Part shown: piece after piece, positions 12,300-22,595 of the stretch
Position numbering within the stretch: position 1 is the stretch's first letter
Layout of the letters: every line of letters starts with the position of its first letter
Assembly: GCA_028023455.1 (NCBI GenBank)
Contig: JAQFVV010012400.1
Span: 13,275,748 to 13,339,747 of the forward strand
Length of the DNA: 64,000 bases
Direction: 5' to 3'
Source: Epiperipatus broadwayi
Lineage: Eukaryota > Onychophora > Udeonychophora > Euonychophora > Peripatidae
The notes under the pieces: generated by a model
Database searches by the model: none
What the model saw: the letters and a program-made list of their open reading frames with translations, nothing else
What the model was told of the DNA's origin: nothing
Made by a program: the position numbers and the translations under genes

Positions 12300-12760
12300 T
12301 AACAAAAAAATTGGCAAACAAGGACTTTGAGCATGCCATCATCCAATTTTTAATGATATGGATGGCTGGAGAGTGGAGAAGATTGAAGCCTGTTCATTAA
12401 AGTTTATAGATTTGCTATCTTAATATAAACTGAGCACCTGATTATATATATATGGGAGATGATAATCATCCGATTTTTAATGATATGGATGGCTGGAGAA
12501 TGGAGAAGATTGAAGCCTGTTCATTAAAGTTTGTACATTTGCTATCTTAATATAAACTGAGCACCTGATTATATATATATGTGGGAGATGATGATCCAGA
12601 CCAACTAAGAAATGCATATATTGGATCTTTTTCACATACATGTGGTCATGTGTATCAGTTATATAGGATGGAGTGGATGACTGAAGGGAGATTGAAAATC
12701 TGGGTTCAAATCCTCTCCAAAAACAATTTAACAAAAACCTATATAAACTTTAGCAATTAA
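12300..12760. repeat. Dispersed repeat family 1, tandemly duplicated partial copy
   Basis: The block from ATCCAATTTTTAATGATATGG to ATATATGGGAGATGATAATC (about 12340-12465) repeats immediately at about 12466-12600, in the same orientation and nearly identical. The second block then continues through AAAAAGATCC-type sequence to GAAAATCTGGGTTCAAATCC. The last ten bases resemble a pol III box B, but I see no box A at the right distance, so tRNA origin is not shown. The open frame at 12477-12734 is repeat sequence. Confidence 0.75.
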
Positions 12761-13391
12761 GAAATTCCTTTGATTCTATGTATATATTAACTATAATTAA
12801 CACTTTCAAAAATAATAATCAGAAAACTGATAAAATATTTAATTGTTAACATTATTTGTCAGAAATTATTTCTCTTCCTTTATAAATTTTTAAAGACATA
12901 AACTATGAAAAATAAGATTTCAAGACCAAAGATGATTATCAAAATCATTTCTGATTAACAAATAAAACTATTTTTGTCAAAATAAATGACCAATCATAAT
13001 CAAAAAAAAAAAAATATGTATTTTTTTTTTAGCATCTTGGTAAACTGAAGTGTACAAATAATTTGTATTTCATAGAAACAAAGCAATGAATGAAAATAAA
13101 ACTGAAGAAGTAGATATTTGCTAAATTACACTAATTAAACAGAATGAATAAAATAAAATAAAACAAGATGGCAATAAATGTGTCAATTAAATTTAAAAAG
13201 AGAAAATTTTATTAGGTGAATGAAATATGACCTTTGTTTCCAAAATGAAACAAAGTAATTCAGATTATCTGTGATGTACTCGAGTTGACAAAAACAATAA
13301 AAAAGTAATTGAAACTCCAACTGACATTAATTGTATTATTATAAAAATTAATTAAATAAAAAACTTATATGAAAATGGACAGCATTAAGAA
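12761..13391. other. AT-rich intron DNA (gene A intron 1)
   Basis: No open frame, exon border or repeat seen. A-rich runs only. Confidence 0.35.
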
Positions 13392-13675
13392 AATAAAATA
13401 GGCAAAACTCTCCATACAGTATTGCCATTCAGTGCAAACCAGAGTAATCAATGGATGCCAGAGGCTTGTGCATAAAATCCCCATCTAGTGCCTACTCAGC
13501 CAATATCCCCAGACTAGTTTCTCACTGATGAACACCACAAGCCAGAAACTAGTCTGGGGATATTGGATGAGTAGGCACTAGATGGAGATTTTATGCACAA
13601 GCTTTTTGGCATCCATTGATTACTCTGGCTTGCATTGAATGGCAATACTGTATGGAGAGTTTTTCCTGTTTTATT
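13392..13675. repeat. Near-perfect foldback element with 21-nt loop
   Basis: Arms of about 125 bp (13392-13522 and 13544-13675) are inverted copies, sharing ACTCTCCATACAGTATTGCC, AGAGTAATCAATGGATGCCA, CTTGTGCATAAAATC, ATCTAGTGCCTACTCA and CCAATATCCCCAGACTAGTT with only a handful of mismatches. The loop is CACTGATGAACACCACAAGCC. No coding capacity. High arm identity means it is either young or kept alike by conversion. A lone outer half-arm of the same family sits at 61445-61516. No clear target-site duplication was found. Confidence 0.9.
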
Positions 13676-16219
13676 AACAGTTATAAGCAAGCATAAGAAA
13701 TGGTGATCATGTGATGTTCATTAAGAAAATAATTGATAAACATCTAAATTAGTTTACAAAAGATATGAAGCATTTTAAAAGGTCAATAAAGTAAATAGGA
13801 CAAGATTAAAAGAAAGAGTTAGATCATTCAGGAAAACTAAAATTTGCAATGAACATTTCTGGAAAAATAATGAAAGCTTTTATTATGCAATGAGCTGTAA
13901 GCAGATGATGATAGTGCTAAATGTATATAATCACATGACTGAATTTTGGCCCAGGATTCTTCACAATTATCAATTGCATGCAATGCATTTCAAATCTAGC
14001 ATTATACAAATTTCAAGTAAAAAAAAATTAGACCTTTTATACAGTTAGCAAATACATAGTATGTCAAAATACAATGATGTTGCATATTTCAATGCCCTGT
14101 GTAATGTAATAAAGTGATAGGTTCAAAATTAAAGATTCAAGATTCTCAGCAGAATAAAAAAAAAGGAGATAGATTCTAATTGTTATGCTTGTGGTTTCAT
14201 ATTTCCATGATCACCAGAGCAAGTTGCATATAATTATTATCATGCTTGAATAAAGTCCTGATGAAATGTCCAAATAATACAAATATTTTTTAAATCTTTA
14301 TCAAATTATTAGTTCCTACTCTTTGTGAACACCCATCTGCAAGAATAGTTTCTGCTTTAATAAATAAAATCTAGTCTGAGGATTATTTTTTGAATCATTA
14401 TTCCATGCTACATTTCAAATATTAATATTAGTTTGCAACATATATTTATCCCAAAGAAAAGGATACTGGAAATAGTTTAATCAATTACAATATCAAAACA
14501 GTTGACTAGTCCTCTTATATAATTGTGGGTAATTTCAATTATCAAAGAAGAAAAATTTTCCAAATAAGTTAAAACAGCACCTACTTTCCTGTAATAAGCA
14601 AACATCTGCAACCTATCTTTCAAATAAAGTATACTCTAAAGTGTTTTATTATCTCTAATAGCCTTGCATTATTTTATGCAGTAATAAAGTAGCAGATTCT
14701 GGAGTTTTCTATCTATGGATTGCACCCAGTTGACATTTCCAGCACTCAAACCTGTCATAACTCCATAACAATATAGCTTTGATTATTTATTTTATTATCT
14801 CCCATAGATTATACTGTGTTTTGATCTAAGATTGTACATATAATTTATTACATTTATAAATTTTATACATGTGTGTATATATATGTTTATTAATAGATAT
14901 CTTTTTATTATTAGATAATAACTGTTTATAATATTTCCATAATTTTCACACCACTCACCAGTTAAACTGTAGTAATTGGTTTTCTATATATACATATACT
15001 GAACAATGATAAATATATGTGTAAGAGATTGTGATTTAAGCCAATTGATGAATGGTGGTTCAGCACAGAATGTGTACTTTTGGAAATTATTCACTTTTTA
15101 ACATTTTTGGTCATGTTTATGATTACAACCTCTCCACATGGTGTTATAAGTGGATAGAAACCAGTTCCTACTTTGCCTGAGTGGTGTAGTGAAAACTACA
15201 CTATAGAAATATTACTCATTAAATGGATAATCTCTAGTCTAATGAATGACTGATAAAAACTACTGATAATTGTTTATATTTCAATTGTTATATATATATT
15301 TGTAACTGTTAATTTTATTATTTTATATATTAATTTTTTATTACATTTTTAACTTCATGTGTGATTTTTTCTTTCCAAGGAATTTATTATAAATTAGTAT
15401 ATAAATAAATTTCTGGCATTATTTTAGAGTTTCTATTAAATCAAATATTTTCACTGGTCACAATGTGGGCAAACTAATTAGTGCATCATCTATAATGAGC
15501 TTTCATATGTGCATTAGAAAAAAAATTCTCTAAAGTTTACACTTAACTACTGACAATCTTTCAAGAACCCTTATTATTGACAAAACATTTCATGAAATAT
15601 GCACTATATCAAGAATGATTGATCTTATTAAAACAGATTAATCAAATTATTTATAAAAGATCATCAAATCATATTCCTACTAATTGTGCACATATAAGAA
15701 AAAATCTCTAACATACTCAATAATATTCTTCTGTCATCTTTTAATAGTAAAAAAAAAAAAAAATTAACATGTTCAACAGAAAATCTAATATTGTAAGGCA
15801 TGCCAATAAGACATTAATATATATAGAAACATGGTAAATGCATATCAGACTCTGATGATCAACTATCTATGCACTAACTTCAAACAGTATCATATTAACA
15901 GAAGGGAGTCAATACAGTAGATGTAAGGAAAACCATGTTCGCATTATAATTAGGGTGTCAATGAGATTTGACACCACTTTAAACTGTATTATTTATTTTT
16001 TCTTTTCAAGATCTATTCATAATATTTTACAACATATTCTTCTCTCACTCTCACAATTACCTATATCATTACTCTTTTAAAACAAATTCTGAATGTAATC
16101 ACTTCATTTTTTTTGATCAGTTAATCTTCATTCATTCTTGTCAGTTAATTCATTCATTAACTCTTTCTTCTTATATTAACTGATACTTTTAATTCTATTA
16201 AAAACCATCTCTCTTTTCC
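13676..16219 (-). other. Gene A intron 1, proximal part
   Basis: Intronic AT-rich DNA. Besides the family-1 fragment at 15028-15175 and (TA)n runs near 14875 and 15290, I see no exon or open frame. Confidence 0.4.
15028..15175. repeat. Dispersed repeat family 1, decayed fragment
   Basis: GCCAATTGATGAATGGTGGTTCAGCACAGAAT, TATTCACTTTTTAACATTTTTGGTCATG and the words after them match, in order, the 11930-12140 arm (GGATGAGTGCTGGTTCAGCA, TTATCTTTTTAACATGTATGTGGTCATG). It is more diverged than the other copies. Confidence 0.6.
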
Positions 16220-16579
16220 GGTAAAAGTTCACTATAACGGTCTATGGTTGTTTGCCCTCTATTGTTTAAAATTTAAACTAAATTGCTTGAGAATCTGACA
16301 TGTATGTTATTATATTACAAATAAATTAAAATTTAATCAAATGTAAAAGATAATGATAAAAAAAAACAACCTTTTGAATGTTGGATTAATTACACGACAT
16401 TAATTAAAATAATTACTTTTAATTTCTTTGAAAGTTAAGATTTTAAACTGTCTACAACTTAAGAATTTAAAATAAAAAAGTATATGCTACTGTCTTACAA
16501 TTACATGAAAATTTATTCAAATGTAAAAGATAATAAAAAAAACATTTACCTTTTTAAATATAATTACGTCCTATACAGA

Positions 16580-17137
16580 CTAGGAAGTTGGAGAAAAAAG
16601 TGATATTGCTGTATCTACTCCGGAGGGCAATTCGTGCAGGTACGATGAAAACAAAGCTCTGCTAATGCCACATTGGAATTTCAGCTTACGCTCTGCTCTC
16701 ATCCACATGTTTTCAATATTCTGGCTGTGTATGTCTCGGTCTTTGGGATCCATGAAGTTTTCCTGATGGACGACAACCGAATGCAAATACACACCATTGT
16801 TGAGACTGCTGATGTTATTGTACGCAGCCCAGCCATCTGAAATAATGTGCGTACCTGGTAAAATGACCCGCTGTATCAGGCCCTCCAGTGTATCAGCCGT
16901 CCTGTCTGCCACTTCTATCAAGAAGCACTTTCTTGATGCTCTCTCTATGCCGCCAAACACCCAATGACCTGTCCGTATAGCCCCCCTGTGATATTTTCGG
17001 TGGAAATAGTAGGTTTCGTCTATTTCGACAATTAATGGCTCCCCATTGTCATCAAATCCACGCATATTCCATTCTTCTGCCAGAATAGCAGCAACCCTTA
17101 AAATTTCACTATCAGGTACTAAGCATGTAGCAGACAT
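16580..17137 (-). CDS. Merlin transposase, N-terminally truncated (185 aa)
   Basis: A DDE transposase that would cut and paste Merlin elements. Three acidic catalytic positions are in place: Asp40 in VEIDETYY, Asp101 in IISDGWAAY and Glu142 in NIENMWMRAERK. The family words HWVFGGIER, Val-Asp/Ala-Asp-Arg-Thr (residues 76-80) and His-Gln (137-139) also fit ISXO2-like proteins. The family usually has about 80 more N-terminal residues with a zinc-binding/DNA-binding part. Here an in-frame TAG lies just upstream of the Met codon, so that part is absent. The core itself has no stop or frameshift, which suggests recent activity or domestication, but with the inverted fragments nearby I favour a dead derivative. 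Gene A (same strand) surrounds it as intron. Confidence 0.88.
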   Translation of the reverse strand: MSATCLVPDSEILRVAAILAEEWNMRGFDDNGEPLIVEIDETYYFHRKYHRGAIRTGHWVFGGIERASRKCFLIEVADRTADTLEGLIQRVILPGTHIISDGWAAYNNISSLNNGVYLHSVVVHQENFMDPKDRDIHSQNIENMWMRAERKLKFQCGISRALFSSYLHELPSGVDTAISLFSPTS

Positions 17138-17252
17138 CTTTTGTAACTATAAAACTGTACACGTATGCGTGTAATTCGCGCCGTTGGACACATAAGGTGT
17201 CTTTTTTTTTGCAACATGTGCTATAAATGTAGTTATTTTAAATTCTTAAGTT

Positions 17253-17370
17253 GTAGACAGTGTACGCACATTATTTCAGATGACTGGGCTGCGTACAATA
17301 ACATCAGCAGTCTCCAACTTCCTAGTCTGTATAGGACGTAATTATATTTAAAAAGGTAAATGTTTTTTTA
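17253..17370 (+). repeat. Inverted pieces of Merlin internal sequence
   Basis: On the plus strand, TACGCACATTATTTCAGATG..TGGGCTGCGTACAATAACAT encodes HIISDGWAAYNNIS-like sequence, a backwards copy of the transposase at about 16802-16856. It is preceded (17234-17260) by an inverted copy of 16440-16475 (AAATTCTTAAGTTGTAGACAGT). It is followed (17308-17368) by an inverted copy of 16540-16595 (CTCCAACTTCCTAGTCTGTATAGGACG). Three separated left-half blocks are thus joined in the right half, as expected from abortive gap repair after excision. Confidence 0.85.
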
Positions 17371-17641
17371 ATTAATGTCGTGTAATTAATCCAACATTCA
17401 AAAGGTTTTTTTTTTCATTATTATCTTTTACATTTGATTAAATTTTAATTTATTTGTAATATAATAAGATACATGTCAGATTCTCAAGCAATTTAGTTTA
17501 AATTTTAAATAATAGAGGGCAAACAACCATAGACCGTTATAGTGAACTTTTACCGAAATTCTGATCTAGTAAAGAACGTGCAGTAATAAAGATAAAGCAA
17601 TTTATAATCAAATAAAAAGGATCACTTTTTAATCTCATTAC

Positions 17642-17765
17642 CTTCAAAATCTAATAATATTGAAATAGCGTGTTTAGAATCACTTTCATTAACTCTTTGA
17701 AGAATTTTAATAATTTCTTTTTCTTTTTGAGCATTAGATTTATTTGACATATGTTTGGTATCCAT
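17642..17765 (-). CDS. Gene A, exon 1 with start codon (unknown protein)
   Basis: ATG at 17765 in context CCGTCATGG, with an in-frame TAA six bases upstream, so this is a true start rather than an internal exon. 41 codons run to the donor TTTGAAG/GTAATGAG at 17641. The residues begin MDTKHMSNKSNAQKEKEII and end SKHAISILLDFE. The final G plus AT of exon 2 gives Asp. The N-terminus is polar and lysine-rich, followed by an amphipathic stretch, with no signal peptide or membrane segment. Joined exons 1-4 give about 162 residues of helical, leucine-rich protein. I considered armadillo-type proteins such as MEI1 but have no motif to support any name. Confidence 0.72.
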
Positions 17766-17959
17766 GACGGTTTATTTACAATACAGATCCGCGTGACAAT
17801 ATTTACATAAAGAAAAAATAGCTTTTTAAAAAATTGTAATGAAAACACATTCACAATATTTAAAAATGAATATTTAATACAGAGAATAGCTATTGTTTTT
17901 AAAAAATAACTTGATTTTTTTAATCAATAGCGAGAAAGCTATTTCTTTAGCTCTTGATC
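17766..17959 (-). other. Probable gene A 5' leader
   Basis: AT-rich stretch between the start codon and the CpG-containing patch. No upstream splice acceptor fits, and several short upstream stops are present. Assignment as leader is inference. Confidence 0.3.
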
Positions 17960-18050
17960 ATATAGATATTTTTTACGAGCGCTACCTAATGGTAGAAACC
18001 ATATAGCGGCCATGTGAATAGTTGTCTGCGCCACGCAGTTCTCAACCTCC
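17960..18050 (-). promoter_or_regulatory. Candidate gene A promoter (CpG patch)
   Basis: In an otherwise CpG-poor region this patch has several CG dinucleotides (ACGAGCGCTACC, GCGGCCATG, TGCGCCACGCAG). Read on the minus strand it contains ACATGGCCGC (18006-18015), close to the YY1-type core found at many TATA-less starts. It lies 200-280 bp before the gene A ATG and about 400 bp after the gene C stop. Function is inferred. Confidence 0.3.
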
Positions 18051-18375
18051 AAATTTCAATTCCTATACATGTTTCTGAAAACTATACATTGTATATAAAG
18101 TAAGTTTTAATAATAATAAAAAATATACCTAATTCCTATTTGCAGTAATTAAAAAGTGCAAAGAATCTTTCAGAAATATTGGTTCTCATTTAATTAAAAT
18201 TTGTTAATAATTTTATGAAGATGTGTAATCCTATATAACATTTTAAACTTTCAATATAAGAGAAAATGATTCATTTCTTAGGAGATGATTTTAGTAAATG
18301 ATCCGGATAATACATGTAATTGCCTGTGTAAGTAAAACATCATTTGTATGATTTTTTTTTTTTTTTCATAGATAT

Positions 18376-18381
18376 TTTATT
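18376..18381 (-). terminator. Poly(A) signal of gene C
   Basis: AATAAA on the minus strand, about 55 bp after the gene C stop codon. Confidence 0.5.
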
Positions 18382-18433
18382 CACAAACATTTAGTCAGTT
18401 ATCGGTCAAAAACCAATTATCACAATATTAATT

Positions 18434-18499
18434 TTAATCAACATTTTTCTTCAGAAATCTCCTCAGCCTTTTTAAAAAATTGTCTTTAATCCATATAAG
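18434..18499 (-). CDS. Gene C, terminal exon (unknown protein)
   Basis: Acceptor GTTTTGTTTGTAG (AG at 18501-18500), then 21 codons and TAA: LIWIKDNFLKRLRRFLKKNV plus Asp. The phase-0 start fits the exon at 19351-19467. The strongly basic amphipathic C-terminus (KRLRRFLKK) could be a membrane- or nucleic-acid-binding tail or a nuclear localisation signal; that is inference. An AATAAA follows. Gene C ends about 670 bp upstream of the gene A ATG on the same strand. Confidence 0.62.
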   Translation of the reverse strand, partial: LIWIKDNFLKRLRRFLKKNVD

Positions 18500-18555
18500 C
18501 TACAAACAAAACATTCAACATTTGCCTGAAGGTTTATAATGATGATATATAATAT

Positions 18556-18932
18556 GTTGGACTATTTTTATCATCTATCAGTAAACGTTGAACATATAGA
18601 AAATGTTAAACATTTTAAAACTTTTCAAATATAAACAACTTGTTAGTAATAACACAAGTAGACAATACAGGTTAGTAATGACACAGTTCGAGTAGTATTT
18701 TCCATTCTTCAGGTGTTGCTGGCCTGACCAGTGACAGTACTAGCATAGGAATTGAATTCTATAATCTATAAGTGCGAGTTCGACACCACCACCAACACTT
18801 GAAGAAGAGTGGGAAATACTACTACTCGAAACGTGTTGTCTATTTGTGTGTTATTACTAACAAGTTGTTTATATTTAAAAAGTTTAAAATTTTCTATATC
18901 TTCAACATTTAATAATGGATGATGGAAATAGT
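18556..18932. repeat. SINE head-to-head inverted dimer
   Basis: Left arm (minus orientation) begins ATATGTTGGACTATTTTTATC and runs through CAACTTGTTAGTAATAACAC to GTGTTGCTGGCCTGACCAGT and GACAGTACTAGCATAG. After a short centre with GCGAGTTCGACACC (box-B-like GTTCGA), the right arm runs outward: CTTGAAGAAGAGTGGGAAAT, TTGTGTGTTATTACTAACAA, GATGGAAATAGTCCAACATA. The arms are about 150 bp each and moderately diverged. Same family as 5423, 32877 and 59752. It lies in the intron between the last two gene C exons. Confidence 0.8.
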
Positions 18933-19350
18933 CCAACATAGCACATTTAAAACATTCAAGTTTTTTTTAAATTTAATTATATCTAACATCTACGAGCCTC
19001 ATAGCCAAAAATGAAAGATTTGCACAATTTGTTATCCTCATATATACATAAGCAGTATAAACTTAATATATTATTAAAAAATATAGAAACGTAATTTAAA
19101 TTTGAATCCTGTGATGATGTGATTTGCCTTCCATTGAGTCTGAATCAGATGTACAGAAATTTATATCTGGTCACAATCAGGACTCTTTCAATAAATGGCT
19201 ATTTTTAGAAAGACTAAAAATCCCAGGTTAATCGGGATTGGTCAGATAAATGTGGATGTGTTGATTACAAAAATAAATATAATTGTAATATATCCTGCTT
19301 GGTTATGATTATCTTTAAATTGAAATCAACATATTAAATCATTAACATAC

Positions 19351-19467
19351 TTTTATGTGTAAAAATGCAATTGCCTCTCTGGGCAGGTTTATTATAACTT
19401 CATGGTCATCAGAAAGTGCAGACAATATGCTTATACTCAAACACTTGAAATTTCTTAAATATATAAG
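19351..19467 (-). CDS. Gene C, penultimate exon (unknown protein)
   Basis: A 117-base exon, exactly 39 codons. Acceptor TTAATTGTTTCAG (AG at 19469-19468) and donor CATAAAA/GTATGTTA at 19350. It encodes LIYLRNFKCLSISILSALSD then DHEVIINLPREAIAFLHIK. Phase 0 at both ends joins to the terminal exon at 18434-18499 without a stop. Hydrophobic and charged residues alternate, with no long membrane span. Family unknown. A possible upstream exon of 12 codons lies at 20490-20525. Confidence 0.65.
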
Positions 19468-20489
19468 CTGAAACAATTAATAAAAAATAAAAATTAAGGT
19501 TAGGGTTTCTTTAGAAATAATGTGTATATGAAATTGACATGTCACGTGCTATATGAATTGTTTGACAAAGTGTATGTTTCTAATGCATCTATGGTCTGAG
19601 AGGTTAATATGACTTCTGGGCTGATGGATGGTTGTGTGAGTAGGTTGCAAAATGATATAACTTATTGGAAATTTCAATTACTTCCTGTTCAGTTAATATA
19701 TATTTTATAAACATAAATGCTAAATTGATATTAGAAACATAGAACACATTGTTAATTGATTTTAAATATACGAATTACTATTGGCAAGCAGGTTATTAAG
19801 ATTATAAGAGCTTATCTTGGGTGTTTCTTGTTTGTAAATTTAAAGTCGATTAATATTAGGCATTTTTAGTAAATACTTTTTCACGATTTTGCCATTTAAT
19901 GTAAGCTTTAGAAAACGGTCATAGTTATCAGATAAGTGCTTTTGTGATTAAATTAAATTTAATCTTTACACTTGTAAAACATGCATTGAACATCAATAGT
20001 CAAAATAAGAGTCATAGATCAATTCATAGATCACATGCATTGAACATTTCTGATTACATGTATAAGAATTCCCACTGTATATGTACCCAGTTCTTGGATT
20101 TTCCAATTAATCACAGTAATAATGAAATTGATAATATTGACATTTGGAGGGGAACCATTTTTACTGATCAAACAGCTTAATAGAAGTATTGATTTCAATA
20201 TAAGGATGACCCATTTTATTTCTTGTTCATTAAAGTAAAATAAAAAAGGAATATAAATGATCTTAAAATTTGTATCTTTATGATATAAAAGCTCACAAAG
20301 TTTATGAGGGTGGCAAGAGGAAAGCTGAAAATTTATGAAGATAAATCAAGTAAAGTATTACAGTAAAAAGATTTTAAGTGCTATTTAAATATTTAGGAAA
20401 ATGGAAAGAAATAAAAAATTCTGGGTAAAAATAGAACAAATAGCAAGAATGGATTTTATGAAAAATTGACGTTATTTTCTCCAAGTCAC

Positions 20490-20525
20490 CTTATGTAGAA
20501 CATTTTTTCGCTGTTTTCTTTGATC
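20490..20525 (-). CDS. Possible gene C micro-exon
   Basis: 36 bases (12 codons, DQRKQRKNVLHK) between acceptor TAATCATCAG and donor CATAAG/GTGACTTG. It is phase 0 at both ends, so it could precede the 19351-19467 exon. The acceptor has a weak pyrimidine tract and the exon is very short, so chance is quite possible. Confidence 0.25.
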
Positions 20526-21654
20526 CTGATGATTAATGATTCTAATTTATTATTATACTTTGTTCATCTGTCATAACTATGATTTGAAGTTCAAATCTAG
20601 ATGAGGACTAGCCAATTAAAAAAAATTTTTAAGTTTATTTCAGTTAAATGTAAGGGTTTCCTAAGAAAGCTTAGGATTTTTTAAAAATTATCCAGTTCTT
20701 TGCAAATCCAAATATTCACCAATGTTAATTAATTAATGTATATCTAGTTGCTCTTAGTTAGAGGATGAAGCCACTAGGATAATGTTTCTTTTAATATTAG
20801 TGTCAGTATATCGATCACTAAAGAAAAACATTATGAAACAATCTTTGTCACTAGTAAAAGGGGATGTTATGTATATGGACAGCAAGCCCATGGTTTACTT
20901 TTAATCCATCTTAACTGATAATAATTCCACATCTGTCAAAAGAAAGCTTTTTGATTATAAAATTTTTTATTTCTTATAATAGCATGTTAACCCAACATTT
21001 ATTTAATGCTTGCTGTTCAATTTTCAAGTATAAAAAATAGTGATAGTAAAATGATTTATTCTTTTAGTTCTATTATTCTCCTATCTTTTTTTTTAATGTT
21101 CATTAATACATGATATAATTATTCATATAGATATATAGATATCATTATAAGACTCCCACACTTTTTAACTGCTTTAGTAAGTATTGTTATCTTTATTCAT
21201 TATAAAAAACATTAATGAAGGCAATTTATAGTGATGGCAACAACTTCATTATTTTGAATTTACTTCATCCATATATTATCACTGAAAAGTAATTTAAATT
21301 TCATTTATTTGATTAAATTGATTTTTTTTTCTTTACTTAGCTGAGAATAGTCTAGGAGCATTTAGCTTTAGAATCAACTACTCTATTACTATATTAAATG
21401 CTTAGGATATGTTCTTCATGTCATGGATTATTTTTTATTATCAGAAAATCTTGACAAAACTCATCAGATAACATTAACTTTATTTGTTTTTAGTTTTGCA
21501 TGCTTTTTCTGTTTTAATTGACAAAGAACTAATTATTTCATAAACAACATTAGGAGGAAATATTGAGAAGTAAAAGAGAACGGATAAGTGGTATTAAAGA
21601 ATGGCTGAGAATATTCATACCTCATGAATTTTAAAAAGTGATCTTTACTTGTTA

Positions 21655-21745
21655 TCAATCTTCAAATAAAGAGGAGAGACTGATATATTTAATATGGATA
21701 TATGTATATATTTAGGCATTTTAATGACATAATTAAAGAAAAAAT
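21655..21745. repeat. Direct repeat pair, left copy
   Basis: TTCAAATAAAGAGGAGAGACTGATAT, TATGTATATATTTAGGCATT and TTAATGACATAATTAAAG recur in the same order at 22140-22225, about 480 bp away, roughly 80% alike by eye. The DNA between the copies has small open frames (21702-21893, 21897-22166) with T-rich composition that I do not accept as genes. Confidence 0.65.
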
Positions 21746-22139
21746 AAATTTTAAATTTCTTGCATTTGCTTATGAAGAATATTGCTTCTTCATCATTTTT
21801 GTAATCACTTCATCAAGGCAGAGCTGCTTCATGTATTTTATTTTCTCTTTGAACAGTTTTTCTTGCATTAAATATATGTTTATTAATTCTTGATTAGTGA
21901 TAAATGTATGCATGTCTAACGATTTGATTACATTTCTTAACAATTCCACTTGTCAGCAGTTAATTTCTCATTCATTTTTTATTTTGACAGTTGATGAATC
22001 AAATCTTATAATTCACACATCTTATTTTTATTTTAAGAATTTCACTTTTCTTGAATCGTTCAATACCATTGGTATTTGTATATCCTTTTTTGATTATAAT
22101 AAACAAAATACAATAATGAATTGTGATTTTATTTTTGCC

Positions 22140-22225
22140 AATTTCCAAATAAAGAGGAGATTCTGATATGTTTATTATGGTATGTGTATATTTTTAGGTA
22201 TTTTAATGACATAATTAAAGTTTAT
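22140..22225. repeat. Direct repeat pair, right copy
   Basis: TTCCAAATAAAGAGGAGATTCTGATAT, GTGTATATTTTTAGGTATTT and TAATGACATAATTAAAG, matching 21655-21745. Either a segmental duplication or two ends of a decayed element; no terminal TG/CA and no retroelement core were found. Confidence 0.65.
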
Positions 22226-22595
22226 TATGTAATTCAAAAGTTGAGATACTTCAATAAATCGAGATTGGTGAGCAGTGGTGAACCATCACCAATTATGATT
22301 TGAGTGTTATCATTTGCTCATATGATATTGTATAGTTATTTTGTCTGCTTTTGGGAAGAGGTTATAAAATATGTATATATTTATGCGACTGAAAAGATGA
22401 ACCAGTAAAGACCAAATATATCTTGTCTTAATGCTGATGTTGAAATTACAATGGCAGAACTTTATTTATATCACTGAAGTATCTTGAGGAGGACACAGTG
22501 CAATAAATGTTTATTTTTTAGTAATTGATCTGTTTTTATAGTAAATATATGGGGTTTTTAAATTATAATCTTTTAATTATTATTTTTTTAATCAG

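Larger units (their letters stand above)
16220..17554 (-). mobile_element. Merlin-type DNA transposon (IS1016/IS1595 lineage)
   Basis: Long terminal inverted repeats of about 185 bp bound a 1,335-bp element: left 16220-16405, right 17370-17554. The outer ends read GGTAAAAGTTCACTATAACG on each strand. The arms differ by only a few bases or indels. Inside is a minus-strand transposase segment of the ISXO2-like/Merlin DDE family. The right half also carries rearranged inverted pieces of the left half and of the transposase (see 17253-17370), so this is an internally scrambled, truncated copy. Flanking bases (CTCTTTTCC left, GAAATTCTG right) show no 8-9-bp target duplication, although Merlin elements normally make one. 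G+C is clearly above the flanks. It sits in gene A intron 1, antiparallel repeats included. Confidence 0.9.
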
